Shown: positions 17,759 through 27,191, counted from the stretch's first letter. The stretch: DNA of 64,000 nt from Pedobacter sp. MC2016-05 (GCF_026239735.1 NZ_JAPIVT010000003.1:372001-436000), one strand, 5' to 3'. A program made the numbers and translations. The notes: generated from the sequence alone by a model not told the origin.

Positions 17759-18700
17759 ATGAAAACTACCATAAAAGCAATCCTTTTGACCAAGCTTGTT
17801 TTTGCCACAACTATTTGTGTATTTGCACAAACCAATATCAACACGCTAAAAATTAAAAACGTAAACGAACTGCGTGAATTTTTTAAATACACAGGAAAAA
17901 CTATACCCATTATTAGCGGCCACAGGGGTGGTACGGTTAAAGGTTTTCCAGAGAACTGCATTGCCACTTTTGAAAATACGCTGAAATTTACACCAGCTTT
18001 TTTTGAGATTGATCCGCGGCTCACTAAAGATAGCGTTTTGGTTTTAATGCATGATGCTACGCTTGACCGAACTACAAACGGTACTGGTAAGGTAGCGGAC
18101 TATACTTTTGCCCAGCTTCAAAAATTTAGATTGAAAGATTCAGAAGGGCATGTTACGAAGTACAAAATCCCGACCCTGAAAGAGGTAATTGATTGGAGTG
18201 CTGGTAAAACAGTGGTTAATTTAGATCGTAAAGATGTGCCTTTGGAAATGCAGGAACGAATCTTAAAGGAAAATCCCAATAAAGTAATCATGATTACTAT
18301 CCATGATGCCCAACATGCTAAGTTTTACTACGATCAAAATCCTGACCGGATGTTTTCTGCTTTTGTGAAAACTAAGAAAGCTTTATCGGAATACCAGGCT
18401 GTAGGCATTCCCTGGAAAAGCATGATTGCTTATATCGGGCCAACTAACAAACCTGAAAATAAAGAGCTTTTTGATATGCTGCATGCCCGCGGCGTGATGT
18501 GTATGATATCTGCAGCACCCACTTACGATAAGTTGGCGACAAAAGAAGAACGGGCTAAAAATTATAGAGAAACCTTTGAACAGGGAGCAGATATTTTAGA
18601 ATCGGATTTGCCCATTGAAGTGGCTGAGGCCATTACAACGCTCCAGCCAAAAAATAATCCGAAAGCCAGGTTTATGGGCAAAGTAAACCTTAAAAAATAA
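17759..18700 (+). CDS. Exported glycerophosphodiester phosphodiesterase family protein
   Basis: An N-terminal signal peptide (MKTTIKAILLTKLVFATTICVFAQ) is followed by the GDPD TIM barrel. Catalytic elements are visible: SGHRGG at about 54-59, PENCIATFENT, FEIDPRLTKD and MHDATLDRTTNGTG, giving the HR-E-D-H set. It hydrolyses glycerophosphodiesters to glycerol-3-phosphate and an alcohol in the periplasm. Six bases separate it from the phosphatase gene, indicating an operon; both could serve phosphate or glycerol salvage. Confidence 0.88.
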   Translation: MKTTIKAILLTKLVFATTICVFAQTNINTLKIKNVNELREFFKYTGKTIPIISGHRGGTVKGFPENCIATFENTLKFTPAFFEIDPRLTKDSVLVLMHDATLDRTTNGTGKVADYTFAQLQKFRLKDSEGHVTKYKIPTLKEVIDWSAGKTVVNLDRKDVPLEMQERILKENPNKVIMITIHDAQHAKFYYDQNPDRMFSAFVKTKKALSEYQAVGIPWKSMIAYIGPTNKPENKELFDMLHARGVMCMISAAPTYDKLATKEERAKNYRETFEQGADILESDLPIEVAEAITTLQPKNNPKARFMGKVNLKK

Positions 18701-18761
18701 TTACCAATACATTGTCCCAGAATTAGCAAAACCCGAATGCGTAGATGTAAGCCCTAATTAA

Positions 18762-19535
18762 TTAATCAGCAATGATGACTTTGACGCCCTTTTCTTCAAT
18801 TTGATTCACGATAAATTCAGAAATGCCGTTATCGGTGATGATGTAATGAACCTGTTCGAAGCCACAAACCTTGCCGAGGCCACGCTTATCAAATTTGCTA
18901 CTATCGGCCATAATTACAACAGTTTGGGCAGTATCTATCATTTTTTGGTTAAGTGTGGCTTCGGCTAAATTGGTAATCGAGAAACCAAAATCCATATCGA
19001 TGCCATCTACTCCTAAAAATAGTACACCACAAGATATTTCACTTAGTACCCGTTCTGCATATGAGCCGGCTACTGATGAGGAGTTGGAGCGAATTAAACC
19101 GCCGAGCTGTAAAACCTCAACGTTAGGGCGTGTGCTCAACTCCAAGCCCACTTTTAGCGCAGGAGTGATGACCGTTAAATGCTGATTTGGGTATAGACAT
19201 CTGGCCAATTCAAAAACCGTTGTTCCAGAACCTATAGTGATAGAATCATTTTTTTCAATTAAAGAAAGGGCTGCTTTTGCAATCTTTTGTTTCTCATCAG
19301 CGTTGATGAATGCTTTTTCATTAATCGTCCGTTCGTTTGCATAGGGATTGTTAATCGATCCACCTCCACGAGTTCTGAAAAGTAAATTTTTATCTTCTAA
19401 AAGTTTTAAATCTTTTCTAATGGTAACTCCAGAAACTTCCATCAAATCGGTAAGCTCGATGATGCTTACTTTTCCGTCTTCCTTTAATTTTTTTAAGATG
19501 AATTCGTGTCTGTCGGTAATGTTTTTCATGGACAA
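18762..19535 (-). CDS. DeoR/GlpR family transcriptional regulator
   Basis: This 257-residue repressor-type protein has the DeoR winged helix at the N terminus (RHEFILKKLKEDGKVSIIELTDLMEVSGVTIRKDLKLLE) and the C-terminal phosphosugar-sensing domain with TIGSGTTVFELARCL and FLGVDGID. It runs convergently to the glycerophosphodiesterase gene. The effector is normally a phosphorylated sugar. A good promoter lies upstream at 19570-19600. Confidence 0.92.
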   Translation of the reverse strand: MSMKNITDRHEFILKKLKEDGKVSIIELTDLMEVSGVTIRKDLKLLEDKNLLFRTRGGGSINNPYANERTINEKAFINADEKQKIAKAALSLIEKNDSITIGSGTTVFELARCLYPNQHLTVITPALKVGLELSTRPNVEVLQLGGLIRSNSSSVAGSYAERVLSEISCGVLFLGVDGIDMDFGFSITNLAEATLNQKMIDTAQTVVIMADSSKFDKRGLGKVCGFEQVHYIITDNGISEFIVNQIEEKGVKVIIAD

Positions 19536-19569
19536 TATTCGGTTTGGAGCTTAATTTATTTAATGTGAA

Positions 19570-19600
19570 CAAACATAATTTAAAATCAGAGGATTCAAAA
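19570..19600 (-). promoter_or_regulatory. Promoter of the DeoR-family gene
   Basis: Read leftward, TTTTG (19600-19596) is followed after 18 bases by TATGTTTG (19577-19570), a full TAnnTTTG match, 34 bases before the start codon. Confidence 0.65.
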
Positions 19601-19734
19601 TTATATTTAGTTAAATTACCTTTCAATGTGTTTATGTTAAATTAACTTTCGAACAGGCTGTTGGTAAAAACTTCCCAGCCTATTGCGTCATTATCGCAGG
19701 GTAAATGTATTTTTATCCATTATTTCCAATTTAA

Positions 19735-22700
19735 ATGAGTGAAGAGAATCGCAGCGATCAAACGATAGAAGTAAATCCTTACGACTATATACTTGAGAAT
19801 TTTAATCTCCAATATTTGAGTGCCATCGTAATTTTAAAGCATTTAAATCAACAGATACATACCGATGTAAAAGGGTTTTACGGTTTAGTTGCAGAACAAA
19901 TTGAAATTGATTTTGCCGCTTTCAGTAGCTACGACTCTGCGGCAGTTTTCCCCATTGTTCAGGTTCAGCAGAATGAAAAAAATGTAAAACTTTCTTGCCG
20001 TTGCGAAACACCAAAAACTAAGTTATGTGAACATCAGGCGCAGGTTTTATACAACATTTTGTATCGACAAGAATTATTGATTTTTTTCGATAAAAACCTC
20101 AGAAAACAGCAGCTGCTCAAAATTGCAGTAAATTACGGGTTAGAATATGAGAAAGATCTGGAGTCGATTTTTAATTTGACTTTACAAGATGGTGAAATAA
20201 AAATCAAACCGAAAATTGAAGCACTGCAACCTTTCAATCGCGAAGCGAAAGAACAACTCGAGCAAATGTTGTTGCCAAAGGAGACAGGTAAAAAGCCGAA
20301 CGTTGATGCTGGTAATCTGATTTTAGTTTTGGGGCAACACCGCTACTACAACAATTTAACTTTAGAGCTTTTTGAGGCGCAGATTACCAAAAACGGAAAG
20401 GTAAAAAATCCATTAAAAAGTGTAAATCCCAATACCCATATTTTTAAGGCGGAAGAAGGCGACGTATTAAAATTTTATAGTGGAGTTGCTGCTTTTCAAC
20501 AAAATTATAACAACGAACAAAGTGAAGAAGAAATTAACGCTTTAAAGGCCGTTGTTAAAAATCCTTTAAATTTACCTTGCTATATTCAAAGCAATAAGCA
20601 ATCTTCAGCCATTCAGGCATCAACAATAGCTGCCGTAACTGTTAAAGCAATGGAAGTTGATTTGCGCTTAACTGTTAATCAAAAAGGCGATTTCTTTGAA
20701 ATTACCGGGCGCTTAAGCATCGAAGGGAAATCCTATGAACTTGATCAGTTAACGATGGTCCATCAATATTTTATCCAGCTCAAAGATCAGCTTTACCTCA
20801 TTACCCGGTTGGATTTGTTGCGGATAATTGGATTTTTCAAGAAGCAAAGTAATCGCTTAATCCTTCATAAATCGAAATATCCTGAGTTCCAAAAAACAAT
20901 TTTAGTGCAGTTGGAAGGAAGCATTCATGTAGATTATTCCTACTTAAAGCCTGCAACAAAAAAACAAATTGAAGAAAAGGGTTTTGATTTAGAAACCGAG
21001 CAGCTGATTTACCTATCCGAATCGGAAGATTTTATTCTCATCACTCCGGTAATGCGCTACGGAAATCAGGAAATTCCGGTACTTTCGAAAAAGCAGATTC
21101 AGGCACAAGATAAATTGGGAAATGTTTTTACTGTTCATCGTGATGATCATGCTGAATTACAGTTTATTGGCAATTTGTTAAAGCAGCATCCCTTTTTTTA
21201 CGATCAGGAGAGTAATGATTCCTTTTACCTTCATCGGAAAAGATTTTTAGAGGAAGCCTGGTTTTTAGATGCATTTGAAACCTGGCGGAATAAAGGAATC
21301 CACATTCTGGGCTTCAATAAGCTGAAAAATAATAAACTTAATCAACACAAAGCAAATATTAACATTGAGGTTTTAAGCGGAACCGATTGGTTTGAAACCA
21401 AAGTGGAAGTAAAATTTGGAAAGCAAAAAGTCGCCTTAAAGCATTTGCATAAATCAGTCAGGAACAAGAGCAAATTTGTTACCCTCGACGATGGCACGCA
21501 AGGTATTTTGCCGGAAAGCTGGCTGCAAAAATTTACCGATTACTTTAACGCTGGTGAATTAACTGAAGATGCTATATTGACGCCAAAAATTAAATTTGCC
21601 ACCATTAACGAGCTTTATGAAGATGCTTTGCTTGATGGTGAAGTTAAAAATGAGCTTCAATCTTATCGCCAGAAGTTTGAAAATACCGATTCGATAACGG
21701 AAGTTGAAGTTCCAGTGACTTTACAAGCCACTTTAAGGCATTACCAAAAAGATGGCTTAAACTGGCTCAATTTTCTGGATGATTTTAATTTTGGATCTTG
21801 TCTGGCCGATGATATGGGCTTGGGTAAAACGATCCAGATTCTCGCTTTTATCCTTTCTCAGCGAGATAAAGTAAAGCACAATACTAATCTTGTTGTTGTG
21901 CCAGCATCTTTAATTTTCAACTGGAAAGCTGAAGTAGAAAAATTTGCCCCATCAATAAAGGTAAAAACGATTTATGGCAGTGAAAGAACTAAAACTACCG
22001 ATACTTTCGATCGCTTTGAGCTGATATTAGCCTCTTACGGGACTTTGCTTTCTGATATTCGTTTTTTGAAAGATTATCGCTTTAACTACATCTTTTTGGA
22101 TGAATCGCAAAACATTAAAAACGCTGAATCGCAGCGATACAAAGCAGTTCGGTTGTTGCAATCGCGGAATAAAGTTGTGATGACCGGTACACCGATTGAG
22201 AACAATACTTTTGATTTATACGGGCAATTGTCTTTTGCCTGCCCGGGTTTATTTGGCAGTAAACAGCAATTTGCTGATTTATATTCTACCCCGATTGATC
22301 AGTTCAAAGATAAGCGACGAGCAGAGGAACTTCAGCAGAAGATCAGGCCATTTATTCTTCGAAGAACCAAAGAGCAGGTAGCTACAGAACTTCCTGATAA
22401 AACAGAAATCATTTTATACTGTGAAATGGGAGCGGAGCAGCGAGAAGTTTATGAGGCAAACAAAAAGGAAATTCAGGATTATATTTTAAATAAAACTGAA
22501 GACGAGCTGCCCAAAAGTTCCATGCACGTGTTAAAAAGCATTACTCAATTGAGGCAGATTTGCAATTCTGCAGCCTTGTTGGCCGATGGAAAATCTTACT
22601 TACAGGCATCATCAAAAATCGATGTGCTTTTGGAACAAATAGAAAACAAGGCGTTAAACCATAAAATTTTAGTGTTTTCTCAGTTTGTAACCATGCTCGA

Positions 22701-23112
22701 TTTAATTAAAAAACAACTCGAAAAACGTCATATTAAATATGAGTATCTGACTGGACAAACCAAAAATCGGGAAGAAGTTGTTCAATCTTTTCAGCAAAAT
22801 AATGATATTCCTGTGTTTCTGATCAGTTTGAAAGCAGGAGGAACAGGTTTGAATTTAACCCAGGCAGATTATGTTTATCTCGTTGATCCATGGTGGAATC
22901 CTGCGGTTGAAAATCAAGCCATTGATAGAGCTTACCGCATTGGGCAACATAATAATGTAATGGCAGTAAGGCTAATTTGCCCGGATACGATTGAAGAAAA
23001 AATTATGAAATTGCAAGCTACAAAAAAGGATCTGGTTAAAAATTTGATTCAAACCGATGGTGGATTTTTTAAGAACTTAAGCAAAAAGGAATTATTGGGG
23101 CTGTTGAGCTGA
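19735..23112 (+). CDS. SNF2-family DEAD/DEAH helicase-like ATPase with SWIM zinc finger
   Basis: This 1125-residue protein has an N-terminal SWIM-type motif (CRCETPKTKLCEHQ at about 87-100), a long non-catalytic middle, then the SNF2 motor from about residue 660: motif I DDMGLGKT near 691, motif II DESQ near 789 in place of the usual DEAQ/DEAH, motif III MTGTPIEN, and in the second half SLKAGGTGLNL and QAIDRAYRIGQ near 1060. It is a double-stranded DNA translocase, probably acting on nucleoprotein or RNA polymerase. It is monocistronic and followed by a long inverted repeat. Confidence 0.92.
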   Translation: MSEENRSDQTIEVNPYDYILENFNLQYLSAIVILKHLNQQIHTDVKGFYGLVAEQIEIDFAAFSSYDSAAVFPIVQVQQNEKNVKLSCRCETPKTKLCEHQAQVLYNILYRQELLIFFDKNLRKQQLLKIAVNYGLEYEKDLESIFNLTLQDGEIKIKPKIEALQPFNREAKEQLEQMLLPKETGKKPNVDAGNLILVLGQHRYYNNLTLELFEAQITKNGKVKNPLKSVNPNTHIFKAEEGDVLKFYSGVAAFQQNYNNEQSEEEINALKAVVKNPLNLPCYIQSNKQSSAIQASTIAAVTVKAMEVDLRLTVNQKGDFFEITGRLSIEGKSYELDQLTMVHQYFIQLKDQLYLITRLDLLRIIGFFKKQSNRLILHKSKYPEFQKTILVQLEGSIHVDYSYLKPATKKQIEEKGFDLETEQLIYLSESEDFILITPVMRYGNQEIPVLSKKQIQAQDKLGNVFTVHRDDHAELQFIGNLLKQHPFFYDQESNDSFYLHRKRFLEEAWFLDAFETWRNKGIHILGFNKLKNNKLNQHKANINIEVLSGTDWFETKVEVKFGKQKVALKHLHKSVRNKSKFVTLDDGTQGILPESWLQKFTDYFNAGELTEDAILTPKIKFATINELYEDALLDGEVKNELQSYRQKFENTDSITEVEVPVTLQATLRHYQKDGLNWLNFLDDFNFGSCLADDMGLGKTIQILAFILSQRDKVKHNTNLVVVPASLIFNWKAEVEKFAPSIKVKTIYGSERTKTTDTFDRFELILASYGTLLSDIRFLKDYRFNYIFLDESQNIKNAESQRYKAVRLLQSRNKVVMTGTPIENNTFDLYGQLSFACPGLFGSKQQFADLYSTPIDQFKDKRRAEELQQKIRPFILRRTKEQVATELPDKTEIILYCEMGAEQREVYEANKKEIQDYILNKTEDELPKSSMHVLKSITQLRQICNSAALLADGKSYLQASSKIDVLLEQIENKALNHKILVFSQFVTMLDLIKKQLEKRHIKYEYLTGQTKNREEVVQSFQQNNDIPVFLISLKAGGTGLNLTQADYVYLVDPWWNPAVENQAIDRAYRIGQHNNVMAVRLICPDTIEEKIMKLQATKKDLVKNLIQTDGGFFKNLSKKELLGLLS

Positions 23113-23133
23113 TTAAATCTCGATCAACGCTTG

Positions 23134-23270
23134 GTCATTCTGAGCGCAGCGAAGAATCTGTTAAATCAAAGATCCAACATTAATAACTTATAGATTTTGT
23201 TTCAGGTGTTGCGGCAAGTTGAGATAGCGCTTTGTGTAGGTTAGGGATTCTTCGCTGCGCTCAGAATGAC
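23134..23270. repeat. 25-bp perfect inverted repeat between convergent genes
   Basis: The left arm 23134-23158 and the right arm 23246-23270 are perfect reverse complements over 25 bases, each containing GCGCAGCGAAGAAT or its complement, with an 87-base spacer. The arm is a dispersed element type often seen in Sphingobacteriaceae. Sitting between convergent genes, it can fold into a long hairpin and may act as a bidirectional terminator. Confidence 0.85.
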
Positions 23271-23296
23271 AGGTTTTTTGAAGCGTGAGCTAGAAA

Positions 23297-24085
23297 CTAA
23301 ATTAGAATCTGGAAATCGTATTTTAACCACTCAGGAACGTTAACACTTTCCACAACCTTCCAATCTTTCATTTCGTCTGTAAAAAAGGGTTCCATTAAAC
23401 CAGATGTTTTCGCCGTCTCGGTGTAAAACTCCTTTTTTGTGGGATGGTGAGGAGAGCAAGCGTTATAAATCCGTCCGTAAGCCTGTTTGTCTAAAATTGC
23501 AACCGCAATACCAACAGCATCAGTTTGATGGATGAGATTAACAGGTGCTAAACCATTTGGAACATCAGTTTTGCCAGCAAAAAACCTGCCGGGGTTTCTA
23601 TTAGGCCCAATCAATCCCGCGAAGCGAATAATGGTAAACTGATCTGGTAGAGAAGACTTTAAGATGTTTTCTGCAGACAATACTACCTTCCCCGAATCGG
23701 TATCGGGATGTGTCTCGCTGTTTTCGTTTACTGTTTTATTTTCATCAGCATATACACTTGTCGAGCTGATTAATACGACCTGTTTCGATTTATCTTTGGC
23801 GGCTGCCAAAATTGATTTTATCTTTTGAGGGTAATCAAGAAGTTCAGTAGAGTTTCTTTTTGGAGGAATGCAGATAAAAAGCGCATCCGCATCAAAGAAT
23901 TCGTTGTCGGCTATAATTTGCTCAGCTGTGAAATTGATTAGGAACGGATTAATTTTCTCTTCTGCAAGTAAATCAAGTTTTTCGGCCGAAGTGGTAGATC
24001 CTTTCACTTCGTAACCAAGCTCAACTAATTTCTTTGCAAAAGCAAAACCAAACCAGCCGCAACCTAAAATGGAAATCGTTTTCAA
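23297..24085 (-). CDS. NAD(P)-binding YeeZ-like epimerase/dehydratase family protein
   Basis: The 262-residue protein begins with a Rossmann motif written GCGWFG (residues 8-13) rather than GxxGxxG, as in YeeZ-like atypical SDR proteins. Further landmarks are FICIPP, LISSTSVYAD and FAGLIGPNRNPGRFFAG, and a late IYNACSPHHPTKKEFY. The substrate is unknown. It lies 59 bp behind thymidine kinase on the same strand and could share its transcript. Confidence 0.8.
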   Translation of the reverse strand: MKTISILGCGWFGFAFAKKLVELGYEVKGSTTSAEKLDLLAEEKINPFLINFTAEQIIADNEFFDADALFICIPPKRNSTELLDYPQKIKSILAAAKDKSKQVVLISSTSVYADENKTVNENSETHPDTDSGKVVLSAENILKSSLPDQFTIIRFAGLIGPNRNPGRFFAGKTDVPNGLAPVNLIHQTDAVGIAVAILDKQAYGRIYNACSPHHPTKKEFYTETAKTSGLMEPFFTDEMKDWKVVESVNVPEWLKYDFQILI

Positions 24086-24144
24086 TTGAATTTTAGTATT
24101 TAGTATTGACTAACAATCGGATAAGAAAACAGTTTTGAAATCGG

Positions 24145-24726
24145 TTATCCCTTACCCAAATTGTAGCAAGCCCTGCATCGTGGCTCATAACTTTCTTTTT
24201 CGCCGAGTAAAACGGTAGCTTCATCAGCAACTGTCCGGTAACTGTAAAGCGCAGGGTTGCCACAGCAAACACAAACGGCATTTACTTTTGTAACATGCTC
24301 GGCAATGGCCATCAAAGCGGGCATGGGTCCAAAAGGTTTGCCCGTAAAATCCATGTCGAGCCCGGCAACAATAACTCTGATGCCTTTGAGCGCTAACTTA
24401 TTACAAACATCCGGAAGTTCATTGTCGAAAAACTGGGCCTCATCAATGCCTACAACCTGGGTATTGGTTCCCAATAGTAAAATGGCCGAAGCGCTATCAA
24501 CAGGAGTGGAGTTTATGGAATTTAAATCATGAGAAACCACTGCACTTTCATGATAGCGGGTATCTGTCCGAGGTTTGAAAATCTCTACATTCAGCTTAGC
24601 AATTTGGGCTCTTTTTAGTCGGCGGATTAGCTCTTCAGTTTTTCCAGAAAACATAGAGCCACATACCACTTCAATACTTCCTGAAAATTCTCCCCTTCTT
24701 CTAAAATTCTGTTCGCTAAATAACAT
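24145..24726 (-). CDS. tdk: Thymidine kinase
   Basis: A type II thymidine kinase of 193 residues. The P loop GSMFSGKT is at 23-30, VGIDEAQFF carries the Walker B and catalytic Glu, and the zinc lasso uses CVCCGNPA and CRACY near the C terminus. It phosphorylates thymidine to dTMP for salvage. Its start lies about 50 bp from the proposed left end of the prophage, so the phage is inserted in its upstream region. Confidence 0.96.
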   Translation of the reverse strand: MLFSEQNFRRRGEFSGSIEVVCGSMFSGKTEELIRRLKRAQIAKLNVEIFKPRTDTRYHESAVVSHDLNSINSTPVDSASAILLLGTNTQVVGIDEAQFFDNELPDVCNKLALKGIRVIVAGLDMDFTGKPFGPMPALMAIAEHVTKVNAVCVCCGNPALYSYRTVADEATVLLGEKESYEPRCRACYNLGKG

Positions 24727-24774
24727 GCCTTATTTTTTATAACCCGGTGGATTCTCTTTAATTTTAAACCGAAC

Positions 24775-24785
24775 AAATATCATAA
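24775..24785 (+). repeat. Candidate attL core
   Basis: AAATATCATAA occurs here and again at 61009-61019. It lies outside the arm-type repeats, as expected for an integrase core site. Both copies are in AT-rich sequence, so an 11-bp match could arise by chance; the symmetric placement of the arms is the stronger argument. Confidence 0.5.
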
Positions 24786-24814
24786 GATTGTACATATCGA
24801 GGTTATTACTATAT

Positions 24815-24845
24815 TTGAGTCACATTGAGTGATAATTGAGTGACA
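24815..24845 (+). repeat. Integrase arm-type direct repeats at the left end
   Basis: Three direct repeats TTGAGTCACA, TTGAGTGATA and TTGAGTGACA begin at 24815, 24825 and 24836, about one helical turn apart, 20 bases before the integrase start. The last reads on as AGTGACAAAA, which is repeated at the right end (60892 and 60914). Confidence 0.65.
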
Positions 24846-24863
24846 AAATAAATAACGCTAAAT

Positions 24864-26114
24864 ATGGAAAACTTTAAATTTACTGCTCCGTTTTTGAGCA
24901 GTAAAGATAGTAAAAAATGGATGGTCAGGTATAAAATTGAGTACCCAAACCAGAAGCCAGAATACAGAAAAGAGTTTGGAAAACGCTACAATCTAAGTAT
25001 CAACGGAAAAGATTTAAAACTATCTCAAAGAAAAGAAAATGCTGAACTTCTAATGGCTGCAATTCTTTCAGAATTAGAACTTGGGATTGACCCAGAAAAT
25101 TCATCAATCGGCTATCAGCAGGTGAAATTGAAAGCACTTGAAGCGGAAAAGAAATACACGTTAAAGTACAATTTTGATTTCTATTTCTCAAAGATGGGAT
25201 ATGATAAACCCACCGAGAAACAAAAAGATAGTGCTAGAAATATCAGAATGTTTTTTGAAAACCAGTTTATCCCGTATTTCACTTCAATTAAGATTAATGA
25301 TGTTAGGGAAATAACAAAGCAATCTTTAAGAAATTATTTAGACTATCAACATGCTACAGTATGGGAAGCATCCAGTGTGAATGTCAGAAAGGGTTGGATT
25401 AGTGCATTTTTAGGTAAGCTTGTTGAATTTGATATTTTACCCATCAATCCAATAGCTGGAATAAAAAACTACAAAACCAATGGCGTAAAGAAAACTAGAT
25501 TCCAAACTTTCAGTGAAAAAGAAATTGAAACTATTTTTAGCTACTGTAAAGAAAATAAGCTAATTAGACTGGAATTATTTTTGAAAATCATTTACTATGC
25601 CTATATCCGTAAATCAGAAACCAGAAGATTAACATTTGAACATTTAAATTTAGTTGGAAAACAATTTGAAATTTCTGGTGACATCACCAAGAAAGGTGAT
25701 GATGATAAAATCTATAAAGTCAAAATGCATCCAGAATTACTTGATGTATTTGGAAGATATATCAAGCACTATAACTTTAATCCCAATGACCCAACTAAGG
25801 TATTAATGAGCCTTACCAAGCGCAACAAACCTTTAGCAGTAAACTTTATCCAAGGGGATTTTGATAGTATGTTAGAAGCAGTTAAAATCGCTAATCCTAG
25901 TCTATTTAATAAACAAGGTCAAACAATTTATTCATTTAAGCATTCTGGTGTGCAGCACCGTTATAACAAATTGAAACCGGAAATAGGTGGTTCTAAAGCA
26001 TTAGATTTTGTAAGGTCGCAGTGTAGACATCAGCATCAACATACAACAGAAATCTATCTACAAAATATAGGTTGTGACATTGCACCCGATGATAACACTA
26101 ATTATTTTTTATAG
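24864..26114 (+). CDS. Tyrosine-recombinase integrase
   Basis: This 416-residue protein has an N-terminal arm-binding region, a SAM-like core-binding domain (about 100-205) and a catalytic domain with Arg249 in YIRKSE, a Lys-bearing beta turn near 288, YSFKHSG at 356-362 in the HxxR box position, and the nucleophile Tyr398 in TEIYL. The box reading S-F-K-H is common in Bacteroidota phage integrases. It catalyses insertion and excision of the prophage. Its gene reads inward from the left end; its last 17 bases overlap the convergent gene at 26098. Confidence 0.92.
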   Translation: MENFKFTAPFLSSKDSKKWMVRYKIEYPNQKPEYRKEFGKRYNLSINGKDLKLSQRKENAELLMAAILSELELGIDPENSSIGYQQVKLKALEAEKKYTLKYNFDFYFSKMGYDKPTEKQKDSARNIRMFFENQFIPYFTSIKINDVREITKQSLRNYLDYQHATVWEASSVNVRKGWISAFLGKLVEFDILPINPIAGIKNYKTNGVKKTRFQTFSEKEIETIFSYCKENKLIRLELFLKIIYYAYIRKSETRRLTFEHLNLVGKQFEISGDITKKGDDDKIYKVKMHPELLDVFGRYIKHYNFNPNDPTKVLMSLTKRNKPLAVNFIQGDFDSMLEAVKIANPSLFNKQGQTIYSFKHSGVQHRYNKLKPEIGGSKALDFVRSQCRHQHQHTTEIYLQNIGCDIAPDDNTNYFL

Positions 26115-26382
26115 CTGAATCTAAAGCCCTTTTAGCTAATATTCCATTAAGCCTTTCTTTTTTGGAAGGCTTTTTTGTTTTAGGTTCTTTATTTTTTATA
26201 ACAGTTGAAGACATTGCTATTGTATGCAAATCATTCATCTGCTTCTGCATAAGACCTATCTGTAAACCTTTTAGTAAATTATTTTCAATTTTTAATCTAT
26301 CTAATTGTTGAATTAATTCCTCTGAATTTCTCGATAGGTAGTCATTTTCAAAGATGTTGCCGACTAGGTAGTTTGGTTTCAT
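26098..26382 (-). CDS. Small coiled-coil hypothetical phage protein
   Basis: This 94-residue leftward frame contains a likely coiled coil (SEELIQQLDRLKIENNLLKGLQIGLMQKQMND) and a basic tail rich in Lys (NKEPKTKKPSKKERL). No family is recognised; the basic tail would fit a DNA-associated protein. It is coupled to the upstream leftward gene through a TAATG overlap at 26380-26384 and overlaps the integrase 3' end. Confidence 0.6.
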   Translation of the reverse strand: MKPNYLVGNIFENDYLSRNSEELIQQLDRLKIENNLLKGLQIGLMQKQMNDLHTIAMSSTVIKNKEPKTKKPSKKERLNGILAKRALDSAIKNN

Positions 26383-26552
26383 TATAGTACTAATTTAGTT
26401 AAATCAATCCTTACTGGTTTGTTAGCTATGTCAAGCTTTTTTTGTGTTACTTGAATATGGTTATGCATCATGCCACATACTTCATAGTTTTCATCGATTT
26501 CTAGTAATTTTAAGGCATGTTGTAGTCCTGTTAATAGTTTTTCTTCAATCAT
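26382..26552 (-). CDS. Small hypothetical phage protein
   Basis: The ATG at 26552 gives 56 residues; one at 26579 would give 65. The protein has a helical N terminus (EEKLLTGLQHALKLLEI) and a strand-rich remainder with H-N-H (MMHNHIQ). No family is recognised. Stop and start of the next leftward gene overlap as TAATG, indicating coupled translation of two small proteins beside the integrase, a place where excisionase or immunity genes are often found. Confidence 0.5.
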   Translation of the reverse strand: MIEEKLLTGLQHALKLLEIDENYEVCGMMHNHIQVTQKKLDIANKPVRIDLTKLVL

Positions 26553-26673
26553 TATTTTAAGTTGTTTGTGTTGCTGCAAATGAGATAATAAATGTGTGTG
26601 GAAACCAAATAAAAATTGAAATATCTTTTATCAACTATATGAATTTCAGATTTGCCTGACAAAACTGACCACA

Positions 26674-26996
26674 ACCTTAGTGAAAAAACTAAGACTAGTG
26701 TAGTATCAATAAGTAATAAAAGATTGAAGAAAGAGAAAAACTCATTCAATAGTAATAAATACAATCATAGTAAAATCACTAAGACTATAAATTATATACA
26801 ATAGCAATAGTAAAATTACTATGATATGGACATTAGTAAATTTTTTAATTAAAAAAACTACGATTAAGAATTATAAATACAATGGTCTTAGTGATTTTAC
26901 TATGGGTGGGTGTGAACGAGGTTACGAGTGAATAATCTTCTCAACTTCTTTTATTACTTATTGATACTACACTAGTCTTAGTTTTTTCACTAAGGT
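26674..26996. repeat. Nested palindromic control region with five TAGT-N6-ACTA sites
   Basis: Outer arms 26674-26723 and 26947-26996 are perfect reverse complements over 50 bp. A second perfect pair of 20 bp, 26766-26785 and 26885-26904, has exactly the same centre of symmetry (26835). Inside lie five 18-bp palindromes of form WTAGT-N6-ACTAW: 26676, 26766, 26806, 26887 and 26977. A looser copy occurs at about 26834-26861. The whole 26,580-27,214 stretch has no supported gene. It may be an operator array, an origin or an invertible segment. Confidence 0.85.
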
Positions 26997-27160
26997 ATGG
27001 GTATTAGTAATTCTGCTTTTCAACTTGACTTTTCTAATCCTTGATATATACTTGATAAATAAGATATCAAAAATATTATTAAATAATCTGGTCACTTTTC
27101 AATTTGACTACTATTTATCAATATAAGATTACTTACAAATTTTTCTGGTAATTCTAGTTT

Positions 27161-27191
27161 TGGGTTGGTTGCTACCAAATTGACCAACCCA
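27161..27191. repeat. Hairpin upstream of the possible initiator gene
   Basis: TGGGTTGGT (27161-27169) pairs with ACCAACCCA (27183-27191) across 13 bases, and a second imperfect pair GGTTGCTACC/TTGGTAGCTA overlaps it. A further TTGATA...TATCAA pair lies at 27052-27070. These structures end 24 bp before the start at 27215. Confidence 0.6.

Noticed and set aside
26552..26764. Leftward 70-codon frame with hydrophobic N terminus
   Set aside because: It lies over the outer arm of the palindromic region, overlaps the small gene at 26382-26552 and its composition simply reflects T-rich DNA.
26674..26996. CRISPR array
   Set aside because: The repeated units are palindromes in inverted order with unequal spacing, and no cas genes exist in the window.
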